Positions 50,695-60,111 of a stretch of 64,000 nt of DNA are shown one piece after another. How positions within the stretch are numbered: the first letter of the stretch is position 1; every line of letters starts with the position of its first letter. This DNA is from Paracoccaceae bacterium. Lineage in GTDB: Bacteria; Pseudomonadota; Alphaproteobacteria; Rhodobacterales; Rhodobacteraceae. A program made the translations under genes and the position numbers. Location of the stretch: positions 214,981 through 278,980 of the forward strand of contig WRPH01000001.1 in the NCBI GenBank assembly GCA_009773375.1, read 5' to 3'. Under the pieces are notes generated by a model. It was not told where the DNA came from. It saw only the letters and a program-made list of their open reading frames with translations, and made no database searches.

Positions 50695-51483
50695 TCAACC
50701 GCCCTTGATCGCTGCGTTCAACGCATCTTCCAGCCGGGTGGCCGCCGAGCCAGGTCGCAGCGGCTTTTGCTGGGTTTCATGCGGTGCCCAACCGGTCAGG
50801 CAGATGATTTCAAACGTCGCCGGGATAAGGCCTTCAGGCGTGGCGTAGGTTTCGGCGTAAATCTGCGCCGCACGCGCCAGAACGGCGCGGCTGGTCGGGC
50901 GTTTCAAGCGGCCATCCAGTGCATTCGCCTCGCCCATCGCGCGCAGATCAGTCATCAGGTGAAACGCATCGCGGTAAAGCACGGTCTTGCTGAAACTGTC
51001 CGCCACCGGCAGCGCAAAACCAGCGCGTTGCAGCAGGCCGCCCAGATCGCGAATCTCGGCCATCGGCAGCACCCGCGGCGACAGCCCGCCGGTGACTTCC
51101 GCCTCGGCCTGCGCCAGACTGGCGCGCAGCTCGTGCAGGGTCTGGCCGCCGAACAGCAGGCCCAGAAACAGTCCGTCCGGCTGCAGGGCGCGGCGGCATT
51201 GCACCAATTGCCCGACCAGATCATTCGCCCAGTGCAGGCACAGCGCATGAACAACCAGATCATGCGCCTCGGTTTGCAGATCAAGCGTGTCTTGATCGGA
51301 AATTGTCGGCATTTCCGGCCACAAATGCGGAAAAGCTGTCACCACAACGGGTTTTGTAAACCGCCTGTTAACCTCGGCAAGGCGATCCTGCACTTCGAAC
51401 ACCGCTTCTTCTTGCAGGAAGAAGGCGGTGGCGCGGGCGCGGTGCAGGCCAAGGGCTTTGCGGTCGGTCAGGGTTGGCGTCAT
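50695..51483 (-). CDS. SAM-dependent methyltransferase-like protein (BioC/NDUFAF5 type)
   Basis: A 262-aa protein similar to the BioC/NDUFAF5 methyltransferase group found in alphaproteobacteria. Recognisable parts are the N-terminal MTPTLTDRKALGLHRARA, the segment DLVVHALCLHWANDLVGQLVQCRRALQPDGLFLGLLFGG, the post-SAM strand region, and YAETYATPEGLIPATFEIICLTGWAP. The canonical Gly-rich SAM loop is weak, as expected for the group. Role unknown; NDUFAF5-type relatives hydroxylate an arginine in respiratory complex I. The divergent comF gene starts 24 bases away. Confidence 0.8.
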   Translation of the reverse strand: MTPTLTDRKALGLHRARATAFFLQEEAVFEVQDRLAEVNRRFTKPVVVTAFPHLWPEMPTISDQDTLDLQTEAHDLVVHALCLHWANDLVGQLVQCRRALQPDGLFLGLLFGGQTLHELRASLAQAEAEVTGGLSPRVLPMAEIRDLGGLLQRAGFALPVADSFSKTVLYRDAFHLMTDLRAMGEANALDGRLKRPTSRAVLARAAQIYAETYATPEGLIPATFEIICLTGWAPHETQQKPLRPGSAATRLEDALNAAIKGG

Positions 51484-51507
51484 GGGGCGCGACCATAGGG
51501 GGACGGA

Positions 51508-52230
51508 ATGGGAATGCAAGCGGCTCTGCATCTGATTTACCCGCCGCAGTGCCTGACCTGCGATGCGCTGGTGACGACCGATTTCGGGCTGTGCGGCCAT
51601 TGCTGGCGCGAAACGCCGTTTGTCACCGGGCTGGTCTGCGATCAGTGCGGCGTGCCCTTGCCGGGTGAAGACAGCGGCCAGCCCGAACATTGCGACGATT
51701 GCCTGACCATTGCGCGGCCCTGGTCGCAAGGGCGGGCGGCGATGCTGTATAAGGACAACGCCCGCCGCATGGTGCTGGCGCTGAAACATGGCGACAGGCT
51801 GGATCTGGCGCGGCCTGCGGCGGGCTGGATGCTGCGGGCGGCGCAACCGCTGCTGGTGCCGGGGATGCTGGTGGCCCCGATCCCGCTGCACTGGTTGCGG
51901 CTGATCAAGCGGCGCTACAATCAGGCAGCGCTGCTGTCGGGTGCTTTGGCGAAAATGGCCGGGCTGGATCACTGTCCCGATCTGCTGATTCGCCAACGAT
52001 ACACCGGATCGCAGGAAGGCCGCGACCGCGATAGCCGTTTTGCCAATCTTGCAACGGCGCTGACAGTTCACCCCCGCCGCGCCAACCGGGTTGAAGGCCG
52101 GCATATCCTGCTGGTCGATGATGTGATGACCTCGGGCGCGACCTTTGCAGCGGCGGCAGAGGCGTGTATTGCCGCAGGCGCGTCGGGTGTGTCGGTTCTG
52201 GCGCTGGCCCGCGTTGCGAAGGATGGCTAA
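51508..52230 (+). CDS. comF: ComF family phosphoribosyltransferase-like protein
   Basis: A 240-aa ComF protein: N-terminal zinc ribbon with paired cysteines (CLTCDAL, CGHCWRE, CDQCGVP, CDDCL) and a C-terminal phosphoribosyltransferase fold with the PRPP motif ILLVDDVMTSGATFAAAAEA. In naturally competent bacteria ComF is linked to DNA uptake; its role elsewhere is uncertain. Its stop codon lies at the edge of the hairpin covering the grxC ribosome site. Confidence 0.9.
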   Translation: MGMQAALHLIYPPQCLTCDALVTTDFGLCGHCWRETPFVTGLVCDQCGVPLPGEDSGQPEHCDDCLTIARPWSQGRAAMLYKDNARRMVLALKHGDRLDLARPAAGWMLRAAQPLLVPGMLVAPIPLHWLRLIKRRYNQAALLSGALAKMAGLDHCPDLLIRQRYTGSQEGRDRDSRFANLATALTVHPRRANRVEGRHILLVDDVMTSGATFAAAAEACIAAGASGVSVLALARVAKDG

Positions 52231-52260
52231 ATCCTTATAGTCGCTACAAAGCGTAAGGAT
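52231..52260 (+). promoter_or_regulatory. Hairpin that sequesters the grxC ribosome binding site
   Basis: ATCCTTA (52231-52237) pairs with TAAGGAT (52254-52260); an inner stem CGCT/AGCG closes a four-base loop, with a four-base bulge between the stems. The Shine-Dalgarno AAGGA at 52255-52259 is entirely inside the outer stem. The outer strand begins right after the comF stop codon. Confidence 0.6.
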
Positions 52261-52266
52261 CCGCCG

Positions 52267-52518
52267 ATGAAGCCCGTTGAGATTTATACCACCCAGACCT
52301 GCCCCTATTGCATCGCTGCCAAGGCACTGCTGAAGAAGAAGGGCGTCGCCTATACTGAAATCGACGTTGGCGCGAACCCGGCCCTGCGTGTCGCGATGAC
52401 CGAACGCGCCGGGCGGCGCAGCGTGCCGCAGATCTTCATTGGTGGCGTGCATGTTGGCGGCTGCGATGATCTGCACGCACTGGACCATGCCTGCAAACTC
52501 GATCCGATGTTGGCCTGA
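52267..52518 (+). CDS. grxC: Glutaredoxin 3
   Basis: An 83-aa glutaredoxin with the redox motif TCPYCIAAK (CPYC), the cis-proline segment RSVPQIFIGG and the glutathione-binding VGGCDDLHAL. It reduces protein or glutathione-mixed disulfides. Its stop is followed immediately by the nitrilase-family start. Ribosome access is probably controlled by the hairpin just upstream. Confidence 0.96.
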   Translation: MKPVEIYTTQTCPYCIAAKALLKKKGVAYTEIDVGANPALRVAMTERAGRRSVPQIFIGGVHVGGCDDLHALDHACKLDPMLA

Positions 52519-53349
52519 ATGCGCACAGCTTTGGTGCAACTGACGGTTGGTGACGATCCGGCGGCAAATCTGGCGGTAACGCTGGAGCATATCCGTGCGG
52601 CGGTGGCGCAAGGCGCGGGCTTTGCGCTGACGCCGGAATGCACCAATGCGCTGTCGTCGAACCGCGAACATCAGCGTGCCGTGCTGCGGCATGAAGATCA
52701 GGATGAAACCTTGGCGGCGCTACGGGCCGAGGCGGAACGGGCCGGGATCTGGCTGTTGATCGGGTCTTTGGGCGTGCTGACCCACGATGCCGATGGCCGT
52801 TTTGCCAACCGTTCTTTCCTGATCGCGCCCAGCGGTGACATCGCCGCGCGCTATGACAAGATCCACATGTTCGACGTGAACGTCTCGGAAACCGAGGTTT
52901 ACCGCGAATCTGCGGGCTATCGCCCCGGCACAAAGACGGTTCTGGCCGACACGCCGTTTGCGAAAGTCGGCATGACCGTCTGTTATGATGTGCGCTTTCC
53001 GCAACTGTATCGCCGCTTGGCGCAGGCGGGCGCACAGATCATCACCGTGCCCGCCGCGTTCAACCATATCACCGGCGCTGCGCATTGGCACACGCTGCTG
53101 CGCGCCCGCGCGATTGAAACCGGCTGTTTCGTGCTGGCCCCGGCGCAGACCGGCTTGCACCCCGAGGCGGGCGGCAAGGGCCGCAACACCTATGGCCATA
53201 GTCTGGCGATTGCGCCTTGGGGCGAGGTTTTGGCTGATGCGGGCACCGAACCCGGCGTCACCATGGTTGATCTGGATCTGAACGAAGTCACCAAAGCTCG
53301 CGCCCGCGTGCCATCACTGTCGCATGACCGGGAGTTTACCGGGCCATGA
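52519..53349 (+). CDS. Nitrilase-superfamily amidase (Nit2/omega-amidase-like)
   Basis: A 276-aa carbon-nitrogen hydrolase with the full catalytic triad: Glu in LTPECTNAL, Lys in RYDKIHMFDV and Cys in TVCYDVRFPQLYRRL. The length and the FDVNVSETEVYRESAGYRPG segment match Nit1/Nit2-type amidases, which remove damaged metabolites such as deaminated glutathione. Pairing with grxC is consistent with such a repair role. It overlaps the MarR gene by four bases. Confidence 0.93.
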   Translation: MRTALVQLTVGDDPAANLAVTLEHIRAAVAQGAGFALTPECTNALSSNREHQRAVLRHEDQDETLAALRAEAERAGIWLLIGSLGVLTHDADGRFANRSFLIAPSGDIAARYDKIHMFDVNVSETEVYRESAGYRPGTKTVLADTPFAKVGMTVCYDVRFPQLYRRLAQAGAQIITVPAAFNHITGAAHWHTLLRARAIETGCFVLAPAQTGLHPEAGGKGRNTYGHSLAIAPWGEVLADAGTEPGVTMVDLDLNEVTKARARVPSLSHDREFTGP

Positions 53350-53792
53350 ATGACCGCACCGACGAGGTTGCCGTTGCGCTGTTTGGCGAGCTGTTCATGG
53401 CCGATCAGCTTGCCCGCAACCGCATCTCGAAGGCCCTGCCGAAGGGGATGGAGCTTTCGCATTTTTCGGTACTGAACCATTTGGCGCGACTGAATGACGA
53501 ACGCACCCCGGCGCAGCTGGCGCGGGCGTTTCACGTTACCCGTGGCGCGATGACCAATACACTGACCAAGCTGGAATGGGCGGGCCACATCCATATCCGG
53601 CCGGATTGGGATGATGCGCGGCAGAAATTCGTTGCGATCAGCCCCTCGGGCCGGGCGGCGCGCGATGCGGCAGTGGCGTCTGTCGCGCCGTTGATTGCCG
53701 AGGTTGTCACCGATCTGGGGGCCGAACGGGTGCGTGCCGTGCTGCCGGTATTGCGCGAGTTGCGGTTACGGCTGGAAAACGATGATGGCTAG
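53346..53792 (+). CDS. MarR-family transcriptional regulator
   Basis: A 148-aa winged-helix regulator. The recognition helix region is ARAFHVTRGAMTNTLTKLEWAGHIHIRPDWDDARQKFVAISP (split over helix and wing), with the N- and C-terminal dimer helices on either side. The conserved Asp-Arg pair of the wing is partly replaced (DDAR). Its target is unknown; it lies inside the grxC-nit transcript. Confidence 0.9.
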   Translation: MNDRTDEVAVALFGELFMADQLARNRISKALPKGMELSHFSVLNHLARLNDERTPAQLARAFHVTRGAMTNTLTKLEWAGHIHIRPDWDDARQKFVAISPSGRAARDAAVASVAPLIAEVVTDLGAERVRAVLPVLRELRLRLENDDG

Positions 53793-53798
53793 ACCCTG

Positions 53799-54638
53799 AT
53801 GCTGCGCCTTCTCCCGCCCAATCTGGCCGCAACCATCCTGCGCTTTTATCGGCGCACCGAGAAAGCCGAGCTGGATCTGATCGCGGCGGGGGTGGCGTTC
53901 TATGCGTTTCTGGCGATCTTTCCGGCAGCGGCGGCGATCATCGCGATCTGGGGCTTTCTGTTTGATCCGGCAGTGATCCGGCAAGAGGTGCTGTTGCTGC
54001 GTGGCTTTCTGCCGCCGCAAGCCTTTACCCTGCTGTCCGATCAGGTCGAGGCGCTGCTTTCGGTGCACAGCGGCAATCTGGGGCTGACGACGGTTTTGTC
54101 CACCACACTGGCCCTATGGTCTGCTCGGGCCGGGGTGGCGGCGCTGATCCGGGGGCTGAACGCCATTCACCATCTGCCGAACCGATCCGGTCATTGGCAC
54201 CAGTTGCGCGCGATTGTGCTGACCTTTGTGCTGGTTGGTCTGGTGCTGGCGGCGCTGACCATGGCAGTGGTGATGCCGCTGATCGCCGCCTATCTGCCCG
54301 ATGTGGCCGAACGCTGGATGCTGGCGGAATCGAACCTGCTGCTGGGCATTCTGGCCGGGGTGCTGGCGGTCAGCCTGGCCTACCGGCTGGGGCCGAATTA
54401 CAGCCGCACCAAGCCGCCGTTGCTGTCGTGGGGGCTGGTGGTGGCGGTGGTGCTGTGGGTGTTGGCGACGCGCGGCTTCATGCTGTATCTGGCGAATTTC
54501 CCGTCTTACAACCGGGTTTACGGGTCTATCGGCGCGGTGGTGGTCTTGCTGATGTGGCTTTACGTCAGCGCCTATGCGGTGCTTTTGGGCGCGGCGGTGG
54601 ATGCCGAACGCAACCGGCTTCGCAAGCCGTTTCAGTAA
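53799..54638 (+). CDS. YihY/BrkB family membrane protein
   Basis: A 279-aa inner-membrane protein with about six segments and the family pattern (LDLIAAGVAFYAFLAIFPAAAAIIAIWG near the start, WSARAGVAALIRGLNAIH, and the C-terminal VVVLLMWLYVSAYAVLLGAAVDAE). It was once called RNase BN, wrongly; the real function is not settled. Its 3' end overlaps the convergent tamB gene by seven bases. Confidence 0.92.
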   Translation: MLRLLPPNLAATILRFYRRTEKAELDLIAAGVAFYAFLAIFPAAAAIIAIWGFLFDPAVIRQEVLLLRGFLPPQAFTLLSDQVEALLSVHSGNLGLTTVLSTTLALWSARAGVAALIRGLNAIHHLPNRSGHWHQLRAIVLTFVLVGLVLAALTMAVVMPLIAAYLPDVAERWMLAESNLLLGILAGVLAVSLAYRLGPNYSRTKPPLLSWGLVVAVVLWVLATRGFMLYLANFPSYNRVYGSIGAVVVLLMWLYVSAYAVLLGAAVDAERNRLRKPFQ

Positions 54639-57600
54639 TCCTTTTCCAGCACGATGCCGATGCCGGCATTGCCATCCGATCCGGTCTGCGCCCGCAGCGT
54701 GATCGACTTGGTGACGTCCAGGTTCAGGTTGATCTGGCTTTTGCCATCCTGATCAACCGTCACTTCGGAATAGATGTTCTTGGTCAGATACTTGCCCGCC
54801 GTCAGCGAAGCCCCACCCGCTGCATCGGTCTTCACATCCAGGTTATCCAGCCCGAAGCCCTTGCGCAGTTTCGACACCACACCCTCACCACCCTTGCCCG
54901 CCAGCGTTGCCACCGCATTTGCCAATTGCAGCGCCTGAAACGCTGACAGGTTTTGCAGGCTTTGCCCGAACAGCAGCTGCGCCAGCACCTCTTCCTGCGG
55001 CAGTTCCGGGGTCGAGGTGAAGCGCACCGTCGGGTCATCGGCTGGACCGTCGATTTCGACGCCGCTGGTGATGCCGTCATTTTCGGTGGTGGCGATGATG
55101 TGCAGATAGGGCACCAGATTGCCCTCCATCTGCAAAAGCGCTTCGGTCAATTCCAGACGCTTGCCCAAAATCTCCAGCCGACCGCGGATCAGATCGAATG
55201 ACCCGCTTGGCACCACGGCGGCGGTGGTGCCCAACAGCCGCAGTTCGCCCCCCATTTCGGCATCAAGGCCACGGCCGCGGATGAACAGCCGGCTTGGCGC
55301 GGACAGGGTGATATCCAGCCCAAAGGCCGGGCCACCGGCACCGCCTGCGCTGATACTGTCGCCCAGCAAGCCTGCCCGCGCCCGCGTATCGCGCACGGCT
55401 TTCGGCTCGTTCACATGCTCCAGCCCCGGCAAACCGCCCGCGCCGCCAAAGCCGGTCGAGGGCACCCGCAGTTCGGTTTCGGTCAGCGCGATCCGGCCCG
55501 CAATCATCGCACCGCCCAGCAGCGGACCTTGCACCGTAACGTCGCCGTTCAGCGTGGCCTCATACAGATCAGGATCGCGCAGCGTGACGTTTTGCACCTG
55601 CACATCCAATTCACCATCAAACGGCGCGGTCAGCGCGGAAGACCCGTTCACCGCCAGCGACCCACCCGACGACACTTGCATGGTCGAGGCGATTGCCGCC
55701 CTGCCACCACCTAGCTCGGCTTTCGCAGCGATGCCCTGAAGCGCAAAGTTCAAGCCGGGGTCGGCCAGCCGCCCATCGGTCAGCGTCACCGGGCCAGACA
55801 GCGATGCCAAAGCCAGCGGGCCATTCAGGCGCAGATCAAAGCCCAATGGCCCCGAAATCGACCGAGGTTCAATAAAGACATTGGCCAACGCGGCTTGCGC
55901 GGTGCCGTTGATTGCCAGATCGCCAGAGCCGAAACCAGGGGCAAGCTTGCCCTTCACCGTGGCATCGATCTGCCCCGGCCCCTTGCCAGTCAGATCCAGC
56001 GTCACCCCTGTCAGATCCTGCACCGCTGTTCCGGCTACCGTCAGCGGGCCGGGAAAATCGGGCAGCAGCAGCGCCAGATTCTTCAGCCGCGCCGTCAGGT
56101 CCAGCGTCTGCTGATTGCCCTGAACCGTGCCCGAGGCCTGCGCGTCAAGCTGCGGGTTGGATAACGTGGCGCTTTCCACCTTCAGCGCACCGTCTTTCAG
56201 CGTCAATTGCAATGCCACCGTGGAGGCCCCCGCCAACAGCTTGTCTGCCTGCGCGTTGCCGATGCCTAGGCCGCGCCCTGTCGCGTCCACCTCGACCCGA
56301 CCTTCGGCCAAAGTGCCGGTCAGATGCGCCGTGCCAGCAAAGCCGCCGCGATACTGCCCGCCCAGACTACGCAGATCGGTGAAATCCAGATTGGCGTGAA
56401 TATCGCTGCCCGCCGTCGCCAAGGTGCCATGCGCATCCGCCGTCAACGTCGCCGCCTTGATCGTCAGATCGCGCAGGTTGGTGCCGGAGGTATCTCGCTT
56501 GACCGAAGCCGTGACGGCCGCCTGCCCGCGTAGCAGATTGTCCAGCTCGGCAATGCCCGACTGCATGTCCTGCCCGGTCGCCGTCACATCCAGATCGAAG
56601 GCCCCGGTGATCGGGCTGCCAGTGCCGCTGACCGCCAGCTCGGCCGCCCCCGCCAAGGGCCGCCCCGCCACCCCGGACAGCCGCGACAGATCGGCCATGC
56701 TGGCACTCGCCTTCCCGGTGATCGCAAGCGCCTCACCCAACCCTTCAATCTTGCCATTCGCCTTCGCCACATAGTCTTCGCCCATCAGCGAAAGGCGGCT
56801 GACCGTCAGACTGCCGTTGCCTTCGCGCCAGTATCCCAGCGCATCGCCCCAGATCACTGACCCAAGCGCACGGGCCAGATTGGCATCGGTCGGCTCCAGC
56901 CCTTCGGCGTTGAAGCGGAACGCTCCCCCCACCTGCCGCGCACCCGCAATGCGCGCAATGCGACCAGAGCCGGAAATCGTGGCGCTGCTGGCGCGAAAAT
57001 CGGCTCTCTCAAGGCCCAAAACCGCGATATTCGCGACCCAGCCTTCGTCTTGCGTTGCATCATAGCCCAGCGCAATCTCGGCAGAGTTCACCCGGACTGG
57101 CAGATCGGTGGTCAGCGGCAACAGCACCGGGCTGCCATCCGGCGCGGCGATCTTGCCTGCCAGATCAAAGCTTTGTGGCAACCCGTCTGACCCAAGATCA
57201 ACTGACCCCTGCAAAGCCAGCGCCTTTGCCGTCACCGCCATGTTTTCCAGCGCCAGCCGCCCATCCGGCCAGCGTTTTCCAACCGTAGACAGCGCGACCG
57301 AATTGCCGAAGAATTCTGCGTAAGACGGCAGGAACAGCGGTGCCAGATCGCCCACAAATTCCGCCGAAAACGCAGTTGCCCCCTCGGCCACACCCTTCAG
57401 AGTCACTGCCCCGGCAAGCCGATCCACGCCATCCGTCGTCAGCGCCACATCGGCGGTAAAATCGGAAATCGGCCCGTCGCCCGCGATGGTCAGCCCAACC
57501 GAAGGCGCGCCCGGCAAGCCCAGCATCACCGCAGCAACCCCACCCGCAGCCTCTTCGGCCACAAGTTCGATCTTCAGCTGCTGGCCAATATTGGCATAAC

Positions 57601-58156
57601 TGGCTACCAGTTCGATCTTGCCCGCTGGCCCATCATCAGTGCGCTGCATCAACAGGTTTGCCTGCCCCTGACCGCCCGACAGGGTCATCGAAGCCTCCAG
57701 CGTCGCCTCCAGCCCGGTGCCCAGAACCGATGGCCCCAGCACGATGTGAGTGGCCGCGATTTTGCCAATGTCGATCGAAACCGGCAGTTCCGGCAGCGCA
57801 AACGTCCCTGCCTCGGGCGAGGTCGCGCCAGACCCGGTATCCGGCAGGCGATCCAGAATGATCTCGCCCGCCGTCAGTTCGTTCACCACCACCTCGCCCG
57901 ACAGCAAGGCAGACCGGCTCCAATCCAGCGACACATCGCGCAGGGTCAGCCAGATGCCGGTATCGTCGGCGATGGTCAGCTCGGTCAGCGTCGCCTGCGA
58001 GGAAAGCGCCCCGGCAAAGCCCGTGACAATCACCTTGCGCCCCGCACCCGACAGGCTGTCCTCCAGAAAGGCGGTCAGATAATCGCGGTCTTCATTTTGG
58101 GCCACAGCCGTCAGCGGCAGGCAGATCAGGCAACTGGACAGCAGGATTCTACGCAT
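54632..58156 (-). CDS. tamB: Translocation and assembly module TamB
   Basis: TamB is a very long beta-helical inner-membrane protein that, with TamA, bridges the periplasm and helps insert outer-membrane proteins or move phospholipids. The 1174-aa product has an N-terminal signal anchor (about residues 1-19), a repetitive beta-rich central part and a C-terminal DUF490 domain (about 800-1174; SLQNLSAFQALQLANAVATL, LGLDNLDVKTD-like spacing, NAGIGIVLEKDY end). Its start overlaps the tamA stop (ATGA), so the pair is one operon. Confidence 0.95.
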   Translation of the reverse strand: MRRILLSSCLICLPLTAVAQNEDRDYLTAFLEDSLSGAGRKVIVTGFAGALSSQATLTELTIADDTGIWLTLRDVSLDWSRSALLSGEVVVNELTAGEIILDRLPDTGSGATSPEAGTFALPELPVSIDIGKIAATHIVLGPSVLGTGLEATLEASMTLSGGQGQANLLMQRTDDGPAGKIELVASYANIGQQLKIELVAEEAAGGVAAVMLGLPGAPSVGLTIAGDGPISDFTADVALTTDGVDRLAGAVTLKGVAEGATAFSAEFVGDLAPLFLPSYAEFFGNSVALSTVGKRWPDGRLALENMAVTAKALALQGSVDLGSDGLPQSFDLAGKIAAPDGSPVLLPLTTDLPVRVNSAEIALGYDATQDEGWVANIAVLGLERADFRASSATISGSGRIARIAGARQVGGAFRFNAEGLEPTDANLARALGSVIWGDALGYWREGNGSLTVSRLSLMGEDYVAKANGKIEGLGEALAITGKASASMADLSRLSGVAGRPLAGAAELAVSGTGSPITGAFDLDVTATGQDMQSGIAELDNLLRGQAAVTASVKRDTSGTNLRDLTIKAATLTADAHGTLATAGSDIHANLDFTDLRSLGGQYRGGFAGTAHLTGTLAEGRVEVDATGRGLGIGNAQADKLLAGASTVALQLTLKDGALKVESATLSNPQLDAQASGTVQGNQQTLDLTARLKNLALLLPDFPGPLTVAGTAVQDLTGVTLDLTGKGPGQIDATVKGKLAPGFGSGDLAINGTAQAALANVFIEPRSISGPLGFDLRLNGPLALASLSGPVTLTDGRLADPGLNFALQGIAAKAELGGGRAAIASTMQVSSGGSLAVNGSSALTAPFDGELDVQVQNVTLRDPDLYEATLNGDVTVQGPLLGGAMIAGRIALTETELRVPSTGFGGAGGLPGLEHVNEPKAVRDTRARAGLLGDSISAGGAGGPAFGLDITLSAPSRLFIRGRGLDAEMGGELRLLGTTAAVVPSGSFDLIRGRLEILGKRLELTEALLQMEGNLVPYLHIIATTENDGITSGVEIDGPADDPTVRFTSTPELPQEEVLAQLLFGQSLQNLSAFQALQLANAVATLAGKGGEGVVSKLRKGFGLDNLDVKTDAAGGASLTAGKYLTKNIYSEVTVDQDGKSQINLNLDVTKSITLRAQTGSDGNAGIGIVLEKDY

Positions 58157-59982
58157 CAGAACGATTGCCCCAAACCAACATAAACCTGCATGCCGTCGCC
58201 GGTATTGCCGCCCACCGGTGCAGCAAGGTCCAACCGGATCGGACCAACAGCGGTGGCATAGCGCACGCCCAGGCCAGCACCCGCATGCCAGCCGCCGAAA
58301 TCGCTGAAGAAGCTGTTGGCGTCCACCCGGCCGACATCAACAAAACCGACCAGCCCGATACTATCGGTCATCTTCACCCGCGCCTCGACGGACCCGCCGA
58401 CAAAGGTCTTGCCGCCGGTTTGAAACTGCGTTCCAACCGCGCTGCGCAGCACGCTGACGCCCAGCGATTGATAGGGCTGGCCGCGCACCGTGCCACCGCC
58501 GCCGGAATAAAACAGATAGTCGCGCGGAGTGCCCAGCAGGCTTGCCCCAAACACCGCCCCCGCCTGCACCCGCCCGGCAAGCACAAAACTGCGGTTTTCG
58601 CCAAGCGCCTTGTAACCGCGCAGATCCGCCTTGAGCCGCACCCCGCTGTCGGTAATGCCAAAGCCCAGAAACGGCTTCACCTCGGCCTCGGCATAGATGT
58701 TGCGGGTGGCGTCGGTCTTGCTGTCACGCCGGTCCCACGTCAGGCTGATCGGCAAGGACAGCGCGCGATAGGTGGATTGCCCCAATGGATCCGTGATCGC
58801 AGCATAATCGTAGGAAAGCCCCGCCTTGCCCGACAGCGAATCCGAAAACACATGCGCCAGCGATACGGTAGCGCTGAACAGATCGGCGTCGTAATCGGCC
58901 TCGTTCATCTTGCCATAGGTCACGGCAAAACTGGCGGTGGTGTCAGGCGTCAAGGTCGCCGGGCGATCCAGCTTGATGCCAAGATTGAAATCCGCCCCAC
59001 CCGACTGCACAGCGATGTTGGTGATATCGCCGCTGAGCGTCAGCCGCTCGCCACCGCCAAACAGGTTCCGATGCAACCACGCGGCGTTCAGCGACAGTCC
59101 GTCGTTGCTGCCGATCTGCGCGCCAAAGGTGTAACGGCGGCGCTTTTCCTCAACCAGAGTCGCGGTGATGCCCAAAAGGTCGGGCCGGGTGATGAAATCA
59201 TCCTCGGTCAGCGTCACCGATTTGAACACGCCCGTCCGGCGCAAACGCGACGCGGCCCTTTCCAGATCACGCGGACGAAACACTGCGCCTTCGGGCAACC
59301 CGGCAATGGCGCGCACCCGCGCCTCGCGCATCCGTTCGGCCCCCTTGATCGTCAGCGAACCAAAGCGCAGCCTCGGGCCGGGGTTCAGCGTCACCTCGGC
59401 AGAGAGCGCCTGTTTTGCGTGATCTGCGGTCAGGTTTTGCGTGGCCACCGCAGCCTTGGCGTGTCCCTGCGCCCGCCAGCCGTTGACGCCAGCCGTCACC
59501 GCCTCCAGCACCACGCCGCTTTCGGCGGGTTTGCCCACCGCAAAGCCTTTCGGAATATCGCTGCCGCCCGCCAGCGGTGCCACCTTGGCGCGGCTGAAGG
59601 TAAAGGCTGGGCCGGGATCGACCACCACCTTCACCACAGAGATGGCAGAGGGCGCATCCAGCGGGGCAATCCCCGCCGCCTCTACTCCATCGACGAAAAT
59701 ATGGATCACGGCAGAGTAGTGACCGCGGGCATAAAGGGCATCCAGCAAGCTGGCATACTCGGCCCGCGCATCGGCAAACAGGTCCTGCGCCTCGGTCTTT
59801 CCAGACTTCTGCGCAGCCAGCAGGATCGACGCGGCACGCAAGTCTTTCTGCAAGGCCTTGGAGCCGCCAGACACAGCGAAATCCAGCCGATCCAACGCCT
59901 GCCCGGCCGTGCTTGCCATCAAGCACAGCCCAAAAGCCCCCGCGAAAACCCGCGCTTTCATTCGGATCGAACGACTATACAT
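58156..59982 (-). CDS. tamA: Outer-membrane assembly protein TamA (Omp85 family)
   Basis: A 608-aa Omp85 protein. Signal peptide (about residues 1-28, ending GQALD), POTRA domains (about 30-260; LRFGSLTIKGAERMREARVRAI), and a 16-strand barrel to the C-terminus, which ends in YVGLGQSF with the terminal Phe typical of outer-membrane proteins. I use the ATG at 59982 (MYSRS) with an AGGTGG site; MKAR at 59961 is a close alternative. A longer upstream frame is open but lies across the promoter and a divergent gene. Confidence 0.93.
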   Translation of the reverse strand: MYSRSIRMKARVFAGAFGLCLMASTAGQALDRLDFAVSGGSKALQKDLRAASILLAAQKSGKTEAQDLFADARAEYASLLDALYARGHYSAVIHIFVDGVEAAGIAPLDAPSAISVVKVVVDPGPAFTFSRAKVAPLAGGSDIPKGFAVGKPAESGVVLEAVTAGVNGWRAQGHAKAAVATQNLTADHAKQALSAEVTLNPGPRLRFGSLTIKGAERMREARVRAIAGLPEGAVFRPRDLERAASRLRRTGVFKSVTLTEDDFITRPDLLGITATLVEEKRRRYTFGAQIGSNDGLSLNAAWLHRNLFGGGERLTLSGDITNIAVQSGGADFNLGIKLDRPATLTPDTTASFAVTYGKMNEADYDADLFSATVSLAHVFSDSLSGKAGLSYDYAAITDPLGQSTYRALSLPISLTWDRRDSKTDATRNIYAEAEVKPFLGFGITDSGVRLKADLRGYKALGENRSFVLAGRVQAGAVFGASLLGTPRDYLFYSGGGGTVRGQPYQSLGVSVLRSAVGTQFQTGGKTFVGGSVEARVKMTDSIGLVGFVDVGRVDANSFFSDFGGWHAGAGLGVRYATAVGPIRLDLAAPVGGNTGDGMQVYVGLGQSF

Positions 59983-60111
59983 AGGCACGCCACCTCGCAG
60001 ACATAACACTATGCCGCGATTGGCAACAAAGGGCAACGTCCGCTGGCGTGGCCCTTGACGCATGCGCGGTTTCACACGAATTGTTAGCGCAAACCAACCA
60101 CGAGGCCCGCC

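Noticed and set aside
51484..52692. Upstream extension of the methyltransferase frame to about 665 aa
   Set aside because: It runs antisense through comF and grxC; MTPTLTDRK at 51483 is the natural start.
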